Both the position numbers and the translations under genes were made by a program. Shown here one piece after another: positions 31,766 to 39,659 of a DNA stretch of 64,000 bases; position 1 is the stretch's first letter, and every line of letters begins with the position of its first letter. Below the pieces are notes generated by a model. It made no database searches, was not told the origin of the DNA, and saw only the letters and a program-made list of their open reading frames with translations. The DNA is from Massilia sp. YIM B02769 (lineage in GTDB: Bacteria; Pseudomonadota; Gammaproteobacteria; Burkholderiales; Burkholderiaceae_D), in assembly GCF_030411995.1 (NCBI RefSeq), contig NZ_JASNRC010000003.1, positions 1 to 64,000 on the forward strand, in the 5' to 3' direction.

Positions 31766-32182
31766 ATGCTCTACCTCTGGATCAAAGCCTTCCACATCGT
31801 CTTCATCGCCTCCTGGTTCGCCGGCCTGTTCTACCTGCCGCGCATCTTCGTGAACCTGGCCCAGGAAAACAACAACGTCGCCACCGCGCGCTTGCTGCTG
31901 ATGGCGCGCCGCCTGTACCGCTTCACCACCATGCTGGCCGTGCCGGCGCTGCTGCTGGGCCTGTGGCTATGGCTGGGCTTCGGCATCAAGGGCGGCTGGC
32001 TGCACGCGAAACTGGCGCTGGTGATCCTGACGATCGGCTACCATCATGCATGCGGTTCGATCCTGAAAAAGTTCGAGGCCGGCGTGAACAAGCGCAGCCA
32101 TACCTGGTTCCGCTGGTTCAACGAAGTGCCGGTGATCCTGCTGCTGCTGATCGTGATCCTGGTGGTCGTGAAGCCGTTCTGA
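31766..32182 (+). CDS. hemJ: Protoporphyrinogen oxidase HemJ
   Basis: A 138-aa inner-membrane protein of the HemJ/UPF0093 family, which oxidises protoporphyrinogen IX to protoporphyrin IX in bacteria lacking HemG/HemY. Four hydrophobic helices are visible. Helix 1 carries the conserved His in IKAFHIVFIASWFAGLFYLP. The ARRLYRFTTMLAVPALLLG segment follows, then the conserved Lys in GGWLHAKLALVIL. AAAGGA lies 7 bp before the ATG. Length fits the family. It is 25 bp downstream of proA. Confidence 0.92.
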   Translation: MLYLWIKAFHIVFIASWFAGLFYLPRIFVNLAQENNNVATARLLLMARRLYRFTTMLAVPALLLGLWLWLGFGIKGGWLHAKLALVILTIGYHHACGSILKKFEAGVNKRSHTWFRWFNEVPVILLLLIVILVVVKPF

Positions 32183-32258
32183 ATTTTTTGATCGCGCGGT
32201 CATCCGCGCAGCGCGTTCGCGCGTTGATGGGCGTTCGCGGCTGTGCTGGCTGTGCAAT

Positions 32259-32306
32259 GGTGGGTACAAGTACCCACCCTACGCAGGGTGGGTTCTGGAA
32301 CCCACC
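32259..32306. repeat. GTAG-type REP pair, head to head
   Basis: Left unit (minus strand) GTAG plus GGTGGGTAC-TT-GTACCCACC; right unit from 32284 is GCAG plus GGTGGGTTC-TG-GAACCCACC. The tetranucleotides almost touch, the opposite arrangement to the pairs at 21919 and 44061. Between hemJ and the rRNA methyltransferase. Confidence 0.82.
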
Positions 32307-32424
32307 ACGCTACCGTCGGAACGACCACTGACATAACAATTATCTGATACACCATCGTGGCTGCAAGCGACCGGCGCTTCCAGCCACATTATTTTTTCAA
32401 CACCAACGGACAAAGGGTACCCCC

Positions 32425-33642
32425 ATGACCTCATACTTTTGCCCATGCCCGCGCGGCATGGAAGCCGCACTGGCCGAAGAACTCGCCGAAATCGCGCAAC
32501 AACACAGCACCACGCTGAAAGTCCACAACCAGGTCCCCGGCGGCGTGCACTGCTCGGGCACCCTGGTCGACGCCTACCGCGTCAACCTGCACTCGCGCAT
32601 CGCCTCGCGGGTCTTGATGCGCATGGGCCAGCGCAGCTACAACAACGAAAACGACATCTACGACCTGGTGCTCGAGCAGCCCTGGGAAGACTGGTTCGGC
32701 GTCCACCACACGATCCGCGTCGACGTCACCGCCGTGAAATCGCCTTTGAAAAGCCTGGAATTCACGACCCTGAAGATCAAGGACGCGATCTGCGACCGCT
32801 TCCGCGACCAGTTCAACAAACGCCCGTCGGTGGACACGCGCGAGCCCGACATGCGCATCGTCGGCTTCCTGGACGCACGCAACTTCATCATCTACCTCGA
32901 CACTTCGGGCGAAGCGCTGTTCAAGCGCGGCTGGCGCGAAGAGACGGGCGACGCGCCGCTGCGCGAGAACCTGGCCGCCGGCATGCTGCGCGTCTCGGGC
33001 TGGAAGCCGGGCACGCCGCTGTTCGATCCGATGTGCGGCTCGGGCACCATCCTGGTCGAAGCCGCGCAGATGGTGCAGGGCATTCCACCGGGCGCGCGCC
33101 GCCGCTTCGCCTTTGAAAAATTCGCCGACTTCGACCGCGACGCCTGGCAAGAGATGAAGGCCGCGATCAAGGCCAACCCGCTGCCGAGCGAACCGACCAT
33201 CTTCGGCTCCGACATCTCGGGCGACATGGTCGCCATGACCCGCCATAACCTGAAGATCGCCGGCGTCCTGTTCGACGTGCCGCTCAAGCAGATCGAGGCC
33301 CAGCACGTGTCGCCGCCCGTGGAAGGCCCCGGCATCCTGCTGACCAACCCGCCGTACGGCGAGCGCATCGGCGTGCGCGGCGACTCGACCGTGCCGCAGG
33401 ACGAGATGGCGGTCTCCTTCTATTCGGCCCTGGGCACGACGCTGAAGCAGCGCTTCGCCGGCTGGACCGTGTACCTGTTCACGGCCGACCTGTCGCTGCC
33501 CAAGCTGCTGCGCCTGAAGGAAGCGCGCAAGACCCCGTTCTTCAACGGCGCCCTCGAATGCCGCCTGTTCCGCTTCGACATGGTGGCGGGTTACAACCGC
33601 CGCGAGGAAGCGAAACCGAAGCAGGACCCGCAAGCAAACTAA
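32425..33642 (+). CDS. THUMP-domain rRNA methyltransferase (RlmL-like)
   Basis: A 405-aa class I SAM-dependent RNA methyltransferase resembling the N-terminal half of RlmKL, which makes m2G2445 in 23S rRNA. The THUMP domain spans about 45-160 (GGVHCSGTLVDAYRVNLHSR). The methyltransferase has FDPMCGSGTILVEAA (about 203-217) and the catalytic LLTNPPYGERIG (about 308-319). No second methyltransferase domain (RlmK) is fused, as is usual for betaproteobacterial versions. A Lys/Glu-rich tail ends the protein. An AAAGGG ribosome-binding site precedes the ATG. Exact target inferred from family. Confidence 0.9.
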   Translation: MTSYFCPCPRGMEAALAEELAEIAQQHSTTLKVHNQVPGGVHCSGTLVDAYRVNLHSRIASRVLMRMGQRSYNNENDIYDLVLEQPWEDWFGVHHTIRVDVTAVKSPLKSLEFTTLKIKDAICDRFRDQFNKRPSVDTREPDMRIVGFLDARNFIIYLDTSGEALFKRGWREETGDAPLRENLAAGMLRVSGWKPGTPLFDPMCGSGTILVEAAQMVQGIPPGARRRFAFEKFADFDRDAWQEMKAAIKANPLPSEPTIFGSDISGDMVAMTRHNLKIAGVLFDVPLKQIEAQHVSPPVEGPGILLTNPPYGERIGVRGDSTVPQDEMAVSFYSALGTTLKQRFAGWTVYLFTADLSLPKLLRLKEARKTPFFNGALECRLFRFDMVAGYNRREEAKPKQDPQAN

Positions 33643-33660
33643 GAAGCACGAAGCCACGCC

Positions 33661-34950
33661 ATGCTGCCACCCACAGAGCCCGACGAACTGCCCAAGGACC
33701 CGGTCATCCCGGTCCCATTGCCGACCCCGCACAAGATCACCATGCTGTCGGCCGGCGGCCTGGCCACCCTGCTGGCCGGGCTGTCGATGCTGGGGCCGTT
33801 CTCGATCGACGCCTACCTGCCTGCCTTCCCGCAGATCCAGGCCACCCTGCACGCCTCCTCGATCGAGGTGCAGCAGACCCTGACCGCCTACATGCTGGCC
33901 TTTGCCGGCATGGTGCTCTGGCATGGCGCGCTGTCGGATGCCTTCGGGCGCCGCAACGTGATCCTGGTGGCGCTGGTGGTGTTCGCGATCGGTACCTTCG
34001 GCTGCGCGGCGGCGTCCTCGGTGCACTACCTGTGGGTGTTCCGCATCATGCAGGGGGTGTCTGCCGGGGCCGGCGTGGTGGTGGGGCGCGCCATCATCCG
34101 CGACCTGTATTCCGACACGGCGGCGGCGCGCCTGCTGTCGATGGTGACGATGATCTTCTCGATCGCGCCGGCCATCGCGCCGGTGCTGGGCGGCTGGATC
34201 GTGATCCTGCTCGGCTGGCGCAGCATCTTCCTGGCGCTGTGCGTGTTCACGGTCATCCTCGGCTGGATGTGCTGGCAGCACCTGCCGGAAACCGTGCCGA
34301 AGGACAAGCGCCAGCCCTTCAACCCGCGCTTCCTGGCGGGCAGCTACAGCGCCATCTTCGGCTCCTTCCTGTTCCACATGAAGGCCGGGATCACGGCGCT
34401 GAACTTCGCCGGCCTGTTCCTCTACATCACGGCCTCGCCGGTGATGCTGCCGCAGCAGCTGCACCTGGGGCCGTCGGGCTTCGCCTGGCTATTCGTGCCG
34501 ACCGTGAGCGGCATCTTCCTCGGTTCGATGGCGGCCAACCGCATGGCCGGCAAGAAGAGTTTCTCTTACCAGATCTGGACCGGCTTCGCCTTCATGCTGG
34601 GCGCGGTGGCGTTCAACGTCGGCTACCACCTGTTCCTGCCGCCGGCGCTGCCCTGGACCGTGCTGCCGATGTTTTTCTTTACTTTCGGTAGCTCGATCAT
34701 CGCGCCTGGCGCCACCCTGCTGGCGCTGGACCTGTTCCCGCATATCCGCGGCACGGTCGCCTCCTGCCAGTCCTTCGTCTCCACCTTGCTGGGCGCGATC
34801 GTGGCCGGCCTGATCGCACCGGCGCTATCGCATTCGGTGCTGGCGCTGGCGCTGGGGCAGGCCGGATTTGCCCTGGCGGCGCTGGCGTGCTGGGTGGTCT
34901 CGCGCCAGTACCGGCGCATCAAGGCGCGCAACGGTGGTATCGCCCGCTAA
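33661..34950 (+). CDS. Bcr/CflA-family multidrug efflux MFS transporter
   Basis: A 429-aa proton-driven efflux pump of the DHA1 family. After a Pro-rich 27-residue cytoplasmic tail come 12 predicted TM helices. Bcr/CflA features are visible: GPFSIDAYLPAFPQIQ in TM1 and the motif-A-like LSDAFGRRNVILVAL between TM2 and TM3. Motif B-like FRIMQGVSAGAGVVVGRAII follows, and motif C-like IAPAIAPVLGGWIV in TM5. Family members export chloramphenicol, bicyclomycin or sulfonamides; the substrate here is unknown. It is 18 bp downstream of the rRNA methyltransferase gene. Confidence 0.92.
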   Translation: MLPPTEPDELPKDPVIPVPLPTPHKITMLSAGGLATLLAGLSMLGPFSIDAYLPAFPQIQATLHASSIEVQQTLTAYMLAFAGMVLWHGALSDAFGRRNVILVALVVFAIGTFGCAAASSVHYLWVFRIMQGVSAGAGVVVGRAIIRDLYSDTAAARLLSMVTMIFSIAPAIAPVLGGWIVILLGWRSIFLALCVFTVILGWMCWQHLPETVPKDKRQPFNPRFLAGSYSAIFGSFLFHMKAGITALNFAGLFLYITASPVMLPQQLHLGPSGFAWLFVPTVSGIFLGSMAANRMAGKKSFSYQIWTGFAFMLGAVAFNVGYHLFLPPALPWTVLPMFFFTFGSSIIAPGATLLALDLFPHIRGTVASCQSFVSTLLGAIVAGLIAPALSHSVLALALGQAGFALAALACWVVSRQYRRIKARNGGIAR

Positions 34951-35131
34951 GGGTCTTTTGCAACATATTTACATTTAGGCAATAAAATTGTCTGTGTGTA
35001 CACGAATGTTCGTGAAAAAGATCACACTTTTAACAGAAAGTATTGTTCCCGATCAGAAATGTATATATGCTAAGACCCTTATTTTTCTGCGAAATAGCAT
35101 AAAAAGAACATCCAGTTCTAACGATACATAA
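34951..35131. other. AT-rich leader of the signalling cluster
   Basis: 181 bp of strikingly AT-rich sequence in a GC-rich genome. It contains CACGAA-TG-TTCGTG at 35001-35014, GTGTACAC at 34997-35004, and TAAGGGTCTT at 34948-34957 mirrored by AAGACCCTTA at 35071-35080. A possible promoter is TTGTTC (35043-35048), 17 bp, TATGCT (35066-35071). This likely holds the regulated promoter of the kinase gene; the individual sites are tentative. Confidence 0.45.
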
Positions 35132-37354
35132 ATGTCATGTCGTGGTAGCTCAGGGATGGAGCGCCACCCTAAAACCTTCGTGGCGTCCTCGAGCGAGACC
35201 ATGCACCAACCAGACCAGGATATTCGCAATCGCCTGCTCGTTGCCAGGCTGCCGGCGATGCCGCAGATTCTCGTCAAGCTGCTCGGGCACCTGCAGGCCG
35301 ACGACCTGGGCATGCAGGAACTCGCGGCCCTGATCGCCAAGGACGCCGGCATGACCGGCAAGCTGCTGGCCGTCGCCAACAGCTCGGCCTACCACCGCGG
35401 CAGCCGCGCCGCCAACCTGGAGCAGTCGCTGGCTTCGCTCGGCACCGACATGATCAAGACCCTGGTCATCAGCGACTCCGTCTTCCAGACCTTCAACAAC
35501 TTCCCGCATTCCGGCAGCACCGACCTGCGCGCCTTCTGGAAGCATTCGCTGGCCGCCGCCGTCATCGCGCGCGACGTCGCCCGCCGCATGGATTATCCGC
35601 ACCTGGAAGAGGCCTACCTGGCCGGCCTGCTGCACAACGTCGGGCGCCTGGCCCTGCTCGCCACCGCGCCGAAGGAATACGCCTTCAACTTCACCGCGCT
35701 CGACGACGAAGACCTGTGCGCGGTCGAGCAGCGCACCCTGCAGATCACCCATACCGAAGCGGGCGCCTGGCTGATCGAGCGCTGGCAGCTCGACTCCTTC
35801 CTGGCCGACGCCGTGCTGTACCACCACGAGTCGAGCGAGCGCCTGGAGTCGGCCCATCCGCTGATCCGCATCGTGCGCCTGGCGCACCTGATGTCCGCGC
35901 ATCCCGGCGACACGGCGGCGCTGGACGAAGGCGCGCTGCTGTGCGGCCTGGAGCCGGGCGAGGTCGGCGAGATGCTCGCCGCCGCCGCGCGCCAGGTCGA
36001 CAAGGCCGCCGTCCACCTCGGCATCGACCTCGCCGGCGCCGACGATATCCCGGCGCCACCGGCGTATGCCGCGCCGGTGGTCGACCCGGTCCAGCAGCGC
36101 CTGTCGGAAGAAGTGCGCAACCTGGTGCTGGTGTCCGAGGTCGGCCAGACCTTCGCGCGCCAGGAAGGCGAGAGCGCGCTGCTCGAATCGATGACGCGCA
36201 GCGCGCGCATCCTGTTCGACTTCGACAACACCGTGATCCTGCTCGAAAACCCGACCGGCCAGCTGCTGGTGGGGGCGCCGGGCATCGCCACCGCGCGCAT
36301 CGCCGAATTCGCGATCCCGCTGGCCAAGGGCGGCCCGATCGCCGCGGCCGCGCTGGCGCGCCGTCCGGCCTACCTGCAGCGCGGCGGCGATACCCTCGGC
36401 CTGCCCGAGGAACAGCTGCTGCGCATGCTCGGCACCGAGGGCCTGGTCTGCCTGCCGCTGGTGTCCGGCGCGCGCTGCCTGGGCGTGCTGGTGGGCGGCG
36501 TGGCGTCGTGGCAGCTGGCGGCCTGCCAGAAGCGCGAGCGCTTCCTGCAATCGTTCGGCACGCAAGCCGCCACCGCGCTGGAAAGCGCCTTGCAGGAACG
36601 CCTGAACGCGCGCCGCCAGGTGGCCAGCGTGGCCGACGAATACCGCGAAGCCTCGCGCCGCGTGCTGCACGAAGTGAACAACCCGCTCTCGATCATCAAG
36701 AACTACCTGAGTGTCCTCGACAGCAAGCTGGAACGCCAGGAACCGGTGGCCAGCGAGATGTCGGTGCTGAACGAAGAGATCGACCGCGTCGGCCAGCTGA
36801 TCGGGTCGCTCGCCGACATCAAGCCGCTCGAGGCCGGCCCGCGCCCGACCGACGCCGTGAAAGTGGCCGAGGATGTGGTGCGCCTGTTCCGCGCCGGCCA
36901 GTTCGTGCCCGCCAACGTGCAGATCAGCACCGCGCTGCACGACGACGCGCGCCTGGTCGAGGGCGACGCCGACACGCTCAAGCAGATCCTGGTGAACCTG
37001 GTGAAGAACGCGGTCGAGGCCCTGGCGGAAAGCGGCGGCGGGCGCATCGAAATCGCCAACCGCGGCCACGTGCACCGCGAGCGCCGCCTCTACCTGGAGC
37101 TGAGCGTGTCCGACACCGGTCCGGGCCTGGCGCCCGAGGTGATGGCGAATTTGTTCGCCGCCGTGAAGAGCACCAAGGACGGCGCCCACCGCGGCATCGG
37201 CCTGTCGATCGTGCACGGCCTGGTGAAAAAACTGAACGGCCATATCGCCTGCCGCAGCGGCAGGACCGGCACCGCATTCGAAATCCTGCTGCCGGCGTGG
37301 TCCGGCGCCAGCGCCGCGCCGGCCCTGCCTGCGCGCGCCCTGGGTTCTGTATAA
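35132..37354 (+). CDS. HDOD-GAF sensor histidine kinase
   Basis: A 740-aa hybrid signalling protein without TM helices, so it senses cytoplasmic cues. Domains in order: HDOD (about 35-235; LLVARLPAMPQILVKLLGHL, YLAGLLHNVGRLALL), GAF (about 335-480), a histidine-kinase dimerisation helix with phospho-acceptor H513 in RRVLHEVNNPLSIIKNYL, and an HATPase domain (N-box VNLVKNAVEALAE, G1 SDTGPGLAPE, G2 RGIGLSIVHGLVKKL). The start is uncertain: ATG 35132, 35156 or 35201 are all in frame; the last has a purine-rich GAGCGAG upstream. The downstream response regulator starts 12 bp after the stop and is its obvious partner. Confidence 0.88.
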   Translation: MSCRGSSGMERHPKTFVASSSETMHQPDQDIRNRLLVARLPAMPQILVKLLGHLQADDLGMQELAALIAKDAGMTGKLLAVANSSAYHRGSRAANLEQSLASLGTDMIKTLVISDSVFQTFNNFPHSGSTDLRAFWKHSLAAAVIARDVARRMDYPHLEEAYLAGLLHNVGRLALLATAPKEYAFNFTALDDEDLCAVEQRTLQITHTEAGAWLIERWQLDSFLADAVLYHHESSERLESAHPLIRIVRLAHLMSAHPGDTAALDEGALLCGLEPGEVGEMLAAAARQVDKAAVHLGIDLAGADDIPAPPAYAAPVVDPVQQRLSEEVRNLVLVSEVGQTFARQEGESALLESMTRSARILFDFDNTVILLENPTGQLLVGAPGIATARIAEFAIPLAKGGPIAAAALARRPAYLQRGGDTLGLPEEQLLRMLGTEGLVCLPLVSGARCLGVLVGGVASWQLAACQKRERFLQSFGTQAATALESALQERLNARRQVASVADEYREASRRVLHEVNNPLSIIKNYLSVLDSKLERQEPVASEMSVLNEEIDRVGQLIGSLADIKPLEAGPRPTDAVKVAEDVVRLFRAGQFVPANVQISTALHDDARLVEGDADTLKQILVNLVKNAVEALAESGGGRIEIANRGHVHRERRLYLELSVSDTGPGLAPEVMANLFAAVKSTKDGAHRGIGLSIVHGLVKKLNGHIACRSGRTGTAFEILLPAWSGASAAPALPARALGSV

Positions 37355-37366
37355 GGTAAGACCAAC

Positions 37367-39640
37367 GTGTACTCAGCCAGCGCAAGTTCAGCCATGTTCG
37401 GAGATGCAGAGGGCCAGGCCGGCTCGGTTGCCAGCTTCGATGCCGGAGGCGAGATCCAGCTCGAGCCGCGCCTGCTGCTGGTGGACGACGAGCCGCGCCT
37501 GCTCGCCTCGCTCTACGAGCTGCTGCGCGGCCGCGGCTACCATCTCACCACCGCCAGCTCGGGCAGCGAAGCGATCGCCCACCTGTCGTCGCAGCGCTTC
37601 GACCTGGTGCTGCTGGACCTGCGCCTGCCCGACATCGGCGGCCACGAGATCATGGACTTCATCAACGCGCGCGGCATCGATGCCGACGTGATCGTGATGA
37701 GCGGGGAAGTGGGCATCGACGCCGCCATCGGCGCCCTCAAGCGCGGCGCCTACGACTATCTGCGCAAGCCCTACGCCCGGGAGGAGCTGCTGAAGACGGT
37801 CGGTAACGCGCTGGAGCAGCGCCGCCTGGCGAATGCGAACGCGCACATCGCCAACCAGCTGGAAAACTCGGAGAAGATGTACCGCTACCTGGTCGACAGC
37901 TCGCCGGACATCATCTATACGCTGAACCACGAAGGGCGCTTCACCTTCGTCAACGACCGCGCGTACCAGCTGTTGGGATTCTCGCGCGATGAACTGATCG
38001 GCAAGCACTATTCGATCCTGGTGCACGACGAAGACCTGGAACGCGCGCGCTACGTGTTCAACGAGCGCCGCGTCGACGAACGCGCCTCGCGCAACGTCGA
38101 GCTGCGTTTGAAGTGCCGCGGCGCCACGGGTAAACTGAGTAACGCCGGCGACCGCACCTTCAACAACACCCTGATGACGATCTCGCTGAACTCGATCGGC
38201 ATGCACGTGCCCGACCAGGACGTCAAGAAACTCGAGTTCTTCGGCACCTATGGCGTGGCGCGCGACATCACCGACCGCAAGCGCGCGGAAGAGGTGATTT
38301 CCTACCAGGCCTACCACGACATCCTGACCGACCTGCCGAACCGCATCCTGTTCAAGGACCGCCTGGGCCTGGCCGTGATCCAGGCCAAGCGCAAGCAGAC
38401 GGAATTGGCGGTGATGTTCATCGACCTGGACCGCTTCAAGCTGGTGAACGACACCCTCGGCCACGTGAAGGGCGACGAACTGCTGCAGCAGGCCGCGGTG
38501 CGCCTGAAGGAATGCCTGCGCAAGGGCGACACCCTGGCGCGCCAGGGCGGCGACGAATTCACCATCGTGCTGCCGGAACTGCGCGACCGCGACGACGCGC
38601 GCATGGTGGCGGATAAATTCCTGGAAAGCCTGCACCGCCCCTTCGACCTGGATGGCCACGAAGTTCACATCTCGGCCTCGATCGGCATCGCCATCTACCC
38701 GGGCGACGGCGAATCGATCGACGAGCTGCTGCGCCACGCCGACATCGCGATGTACCAGGTCAAGGCCCTGGGCAAGAACGGCCACAGCTTCTACCACGAC
38801 TCGATGCTCGACGTGTCGCACCAGAAGATCGCGCTGGAACAGGCGCTGCGCCGCGCGCTCGAGCACAACGAGCTCGAGATGTACTACCAGCCGCAGCTCG
38901 ACGCGGCGACGGGCCGCATCGTCGGCGCCGAAGCGCTGATGCGCTGGAACCACCCGACCCGCGGCCTGCTGTCGGCCGGCGAATTCCTGCCGTTCGCCGA
39001 AGAGAACGGCCTGATGCTGCCCATCTCGGACTGGATGATCGGCGCCCTGTGCCGCGACATGCTGCAGTGGAACCTGGCCAGCGGCCAGGCGGTGCGCCTC
39101 TCCCTGAACCTGTCGCCGCAATACCTGGACCGCGGCGATTTCTTCGAAAAGATGCGCGGCGCCCTGGTGCGCTACGGGATTTCGCCGAGCCAGATCGAGG
39201 TCGAGATCACCGAGAACATCTGCATCCGCAACCCGCAATACGCGATCGAGCAGCTGAACAAGCTGTGCCAGCTGGGCGTATCGGTGGCGATCGACGACTT
39301 CGGCACCGGCTACTCGTCGCTGTCCTACCTGCACCGCTTCCCGATCCACACGATGAAGATCGACCAGTCGTTCGTGAAAGAGATCCACGACGAGAACGGA
39401 CACTACCCGGTGATCCTGGCGATCATCTCGATCGCGCGCGGCCTCGGCCTGCACCTGATCGCCGAAGGCGTCGAGACCGAGGTGCAGGCCAACTACCTGA
39501 AGGCGAACGGCTGCGAGACCATGCAGGGCTATTTGTTCTACCGCCCGATCTCGCTGTCGAACTTCATCGGCGTGCTGCGCGCGCAGGCACCAAGCGCACC
39601 GGTAATCCCGGGTCCGGCGGTGCGCGTCGGCCGCGCCTGA
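37367..39640 (+). CDS. Response regulator with PAS, GGDEF and EAL domains
   Basis: A 757-aa c-di-GMP signalling protein. The receiver domain (about 33-150) has the acidic VDDE, phospho-acceptor D84 in LLDLRLPD, and the Lys in YLRKPY. A PAS domain (about 170-300) starts YRYLVDSSPDIIYTLNHEGR. The GGDEF domain has an intact GGDEF at 394-398 with an RKGD inhibitory site five residues before it. The EAL domain keeps AEALMRW, and DDFGTGYSSL near 643. Both enzyme domains look active, so it may make or break c-di-GMP. GTG start with AAGGTAAG upstream; an ATG nine codons later is the alternative. Confidence 0.92.
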   Translation: MYSASASSAMFGDAEGQAGSVASFDAGGEIQLEPRLLLVDDEPRLLASLYELLRGRGYHLTTASSGSEAIAHLSSQRFDLVLLDLRLPDIGGHEIMDFINARGIDADVIVMSGEVGIDAAIGALKRGAYDYLRKPYAREELLKTVGNALEQRRLANANAHIANQLENSEKMYRYLVDSSPDIIYTLNHEGRFTFVNDRAYQLLGFSRDELIGKHYSILVHDEDLERARYVFNERRVDERASRNVELRLKCRGATGKLSNAGDRTFNNTLMTISLNSIGMHVPDQDVKKLEFFGTYGVARDITDRKRAEEVISYQAYHDILTDLPNRILFKDRLGLAVIQAKRKQTELAVMFIDLDRFKLVNDTLGHVKGDELLQQAAVRLKECLRKGDTLARQGGDEFTIVLPELRDRDDARMVADKFLESLHRPFDLDGHEVHISASIGIAIYPGDGESIDELLRHADIAMYQVKALGKNGHSFYHDSMLDVSHQKIALEQALRRALEHNELEMYYQPQLDAATGRIVGAEALMRWNHPTRGLLSAGEFLPFAEENGLMLPISDWMIGALCRDMLQWNLASGQAVRLSLNLSPQYLDRGDFFEKMRGALVRYGISPSQIEVEITENICIRNPQYAIEQLNKLCQLGVSVAIDDFGTGYSSLSYLHRFPIHTMKIDQSFVKEIHDENGHYPVILAIISIARGLGLHLIAEGVETEVQANYLKANGCETMQGYLFYRPISLSNFIGVLRAQAPSAPVIPGPAVRVGRA

Positions 39641-39659
39641 CGCCGGACTGCCTCCACCC

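Noticed and set aside
34948..35080. TAAGGGTCTT and AAGACCCTTA inverted pair, as a transposon end
   Set aside because: Only 10 bp, one arm includes the efflux gene's stop codon, and there is no direct target repeat. Likely coincidence; mentioned only as part of the AT-rich leader.
35147..35215. tRNA-like segment: TAGCTCAG-GGAT-GGAGC D-arm and a GCCAC / GTGGC stem
   Set aside because: The D-arm is convincing, but the next loop is 12 nt, no T-loop follows, and there is no matching acceptor stem. It also lies in the 5' end of the kinase reading frame. Probably chance.
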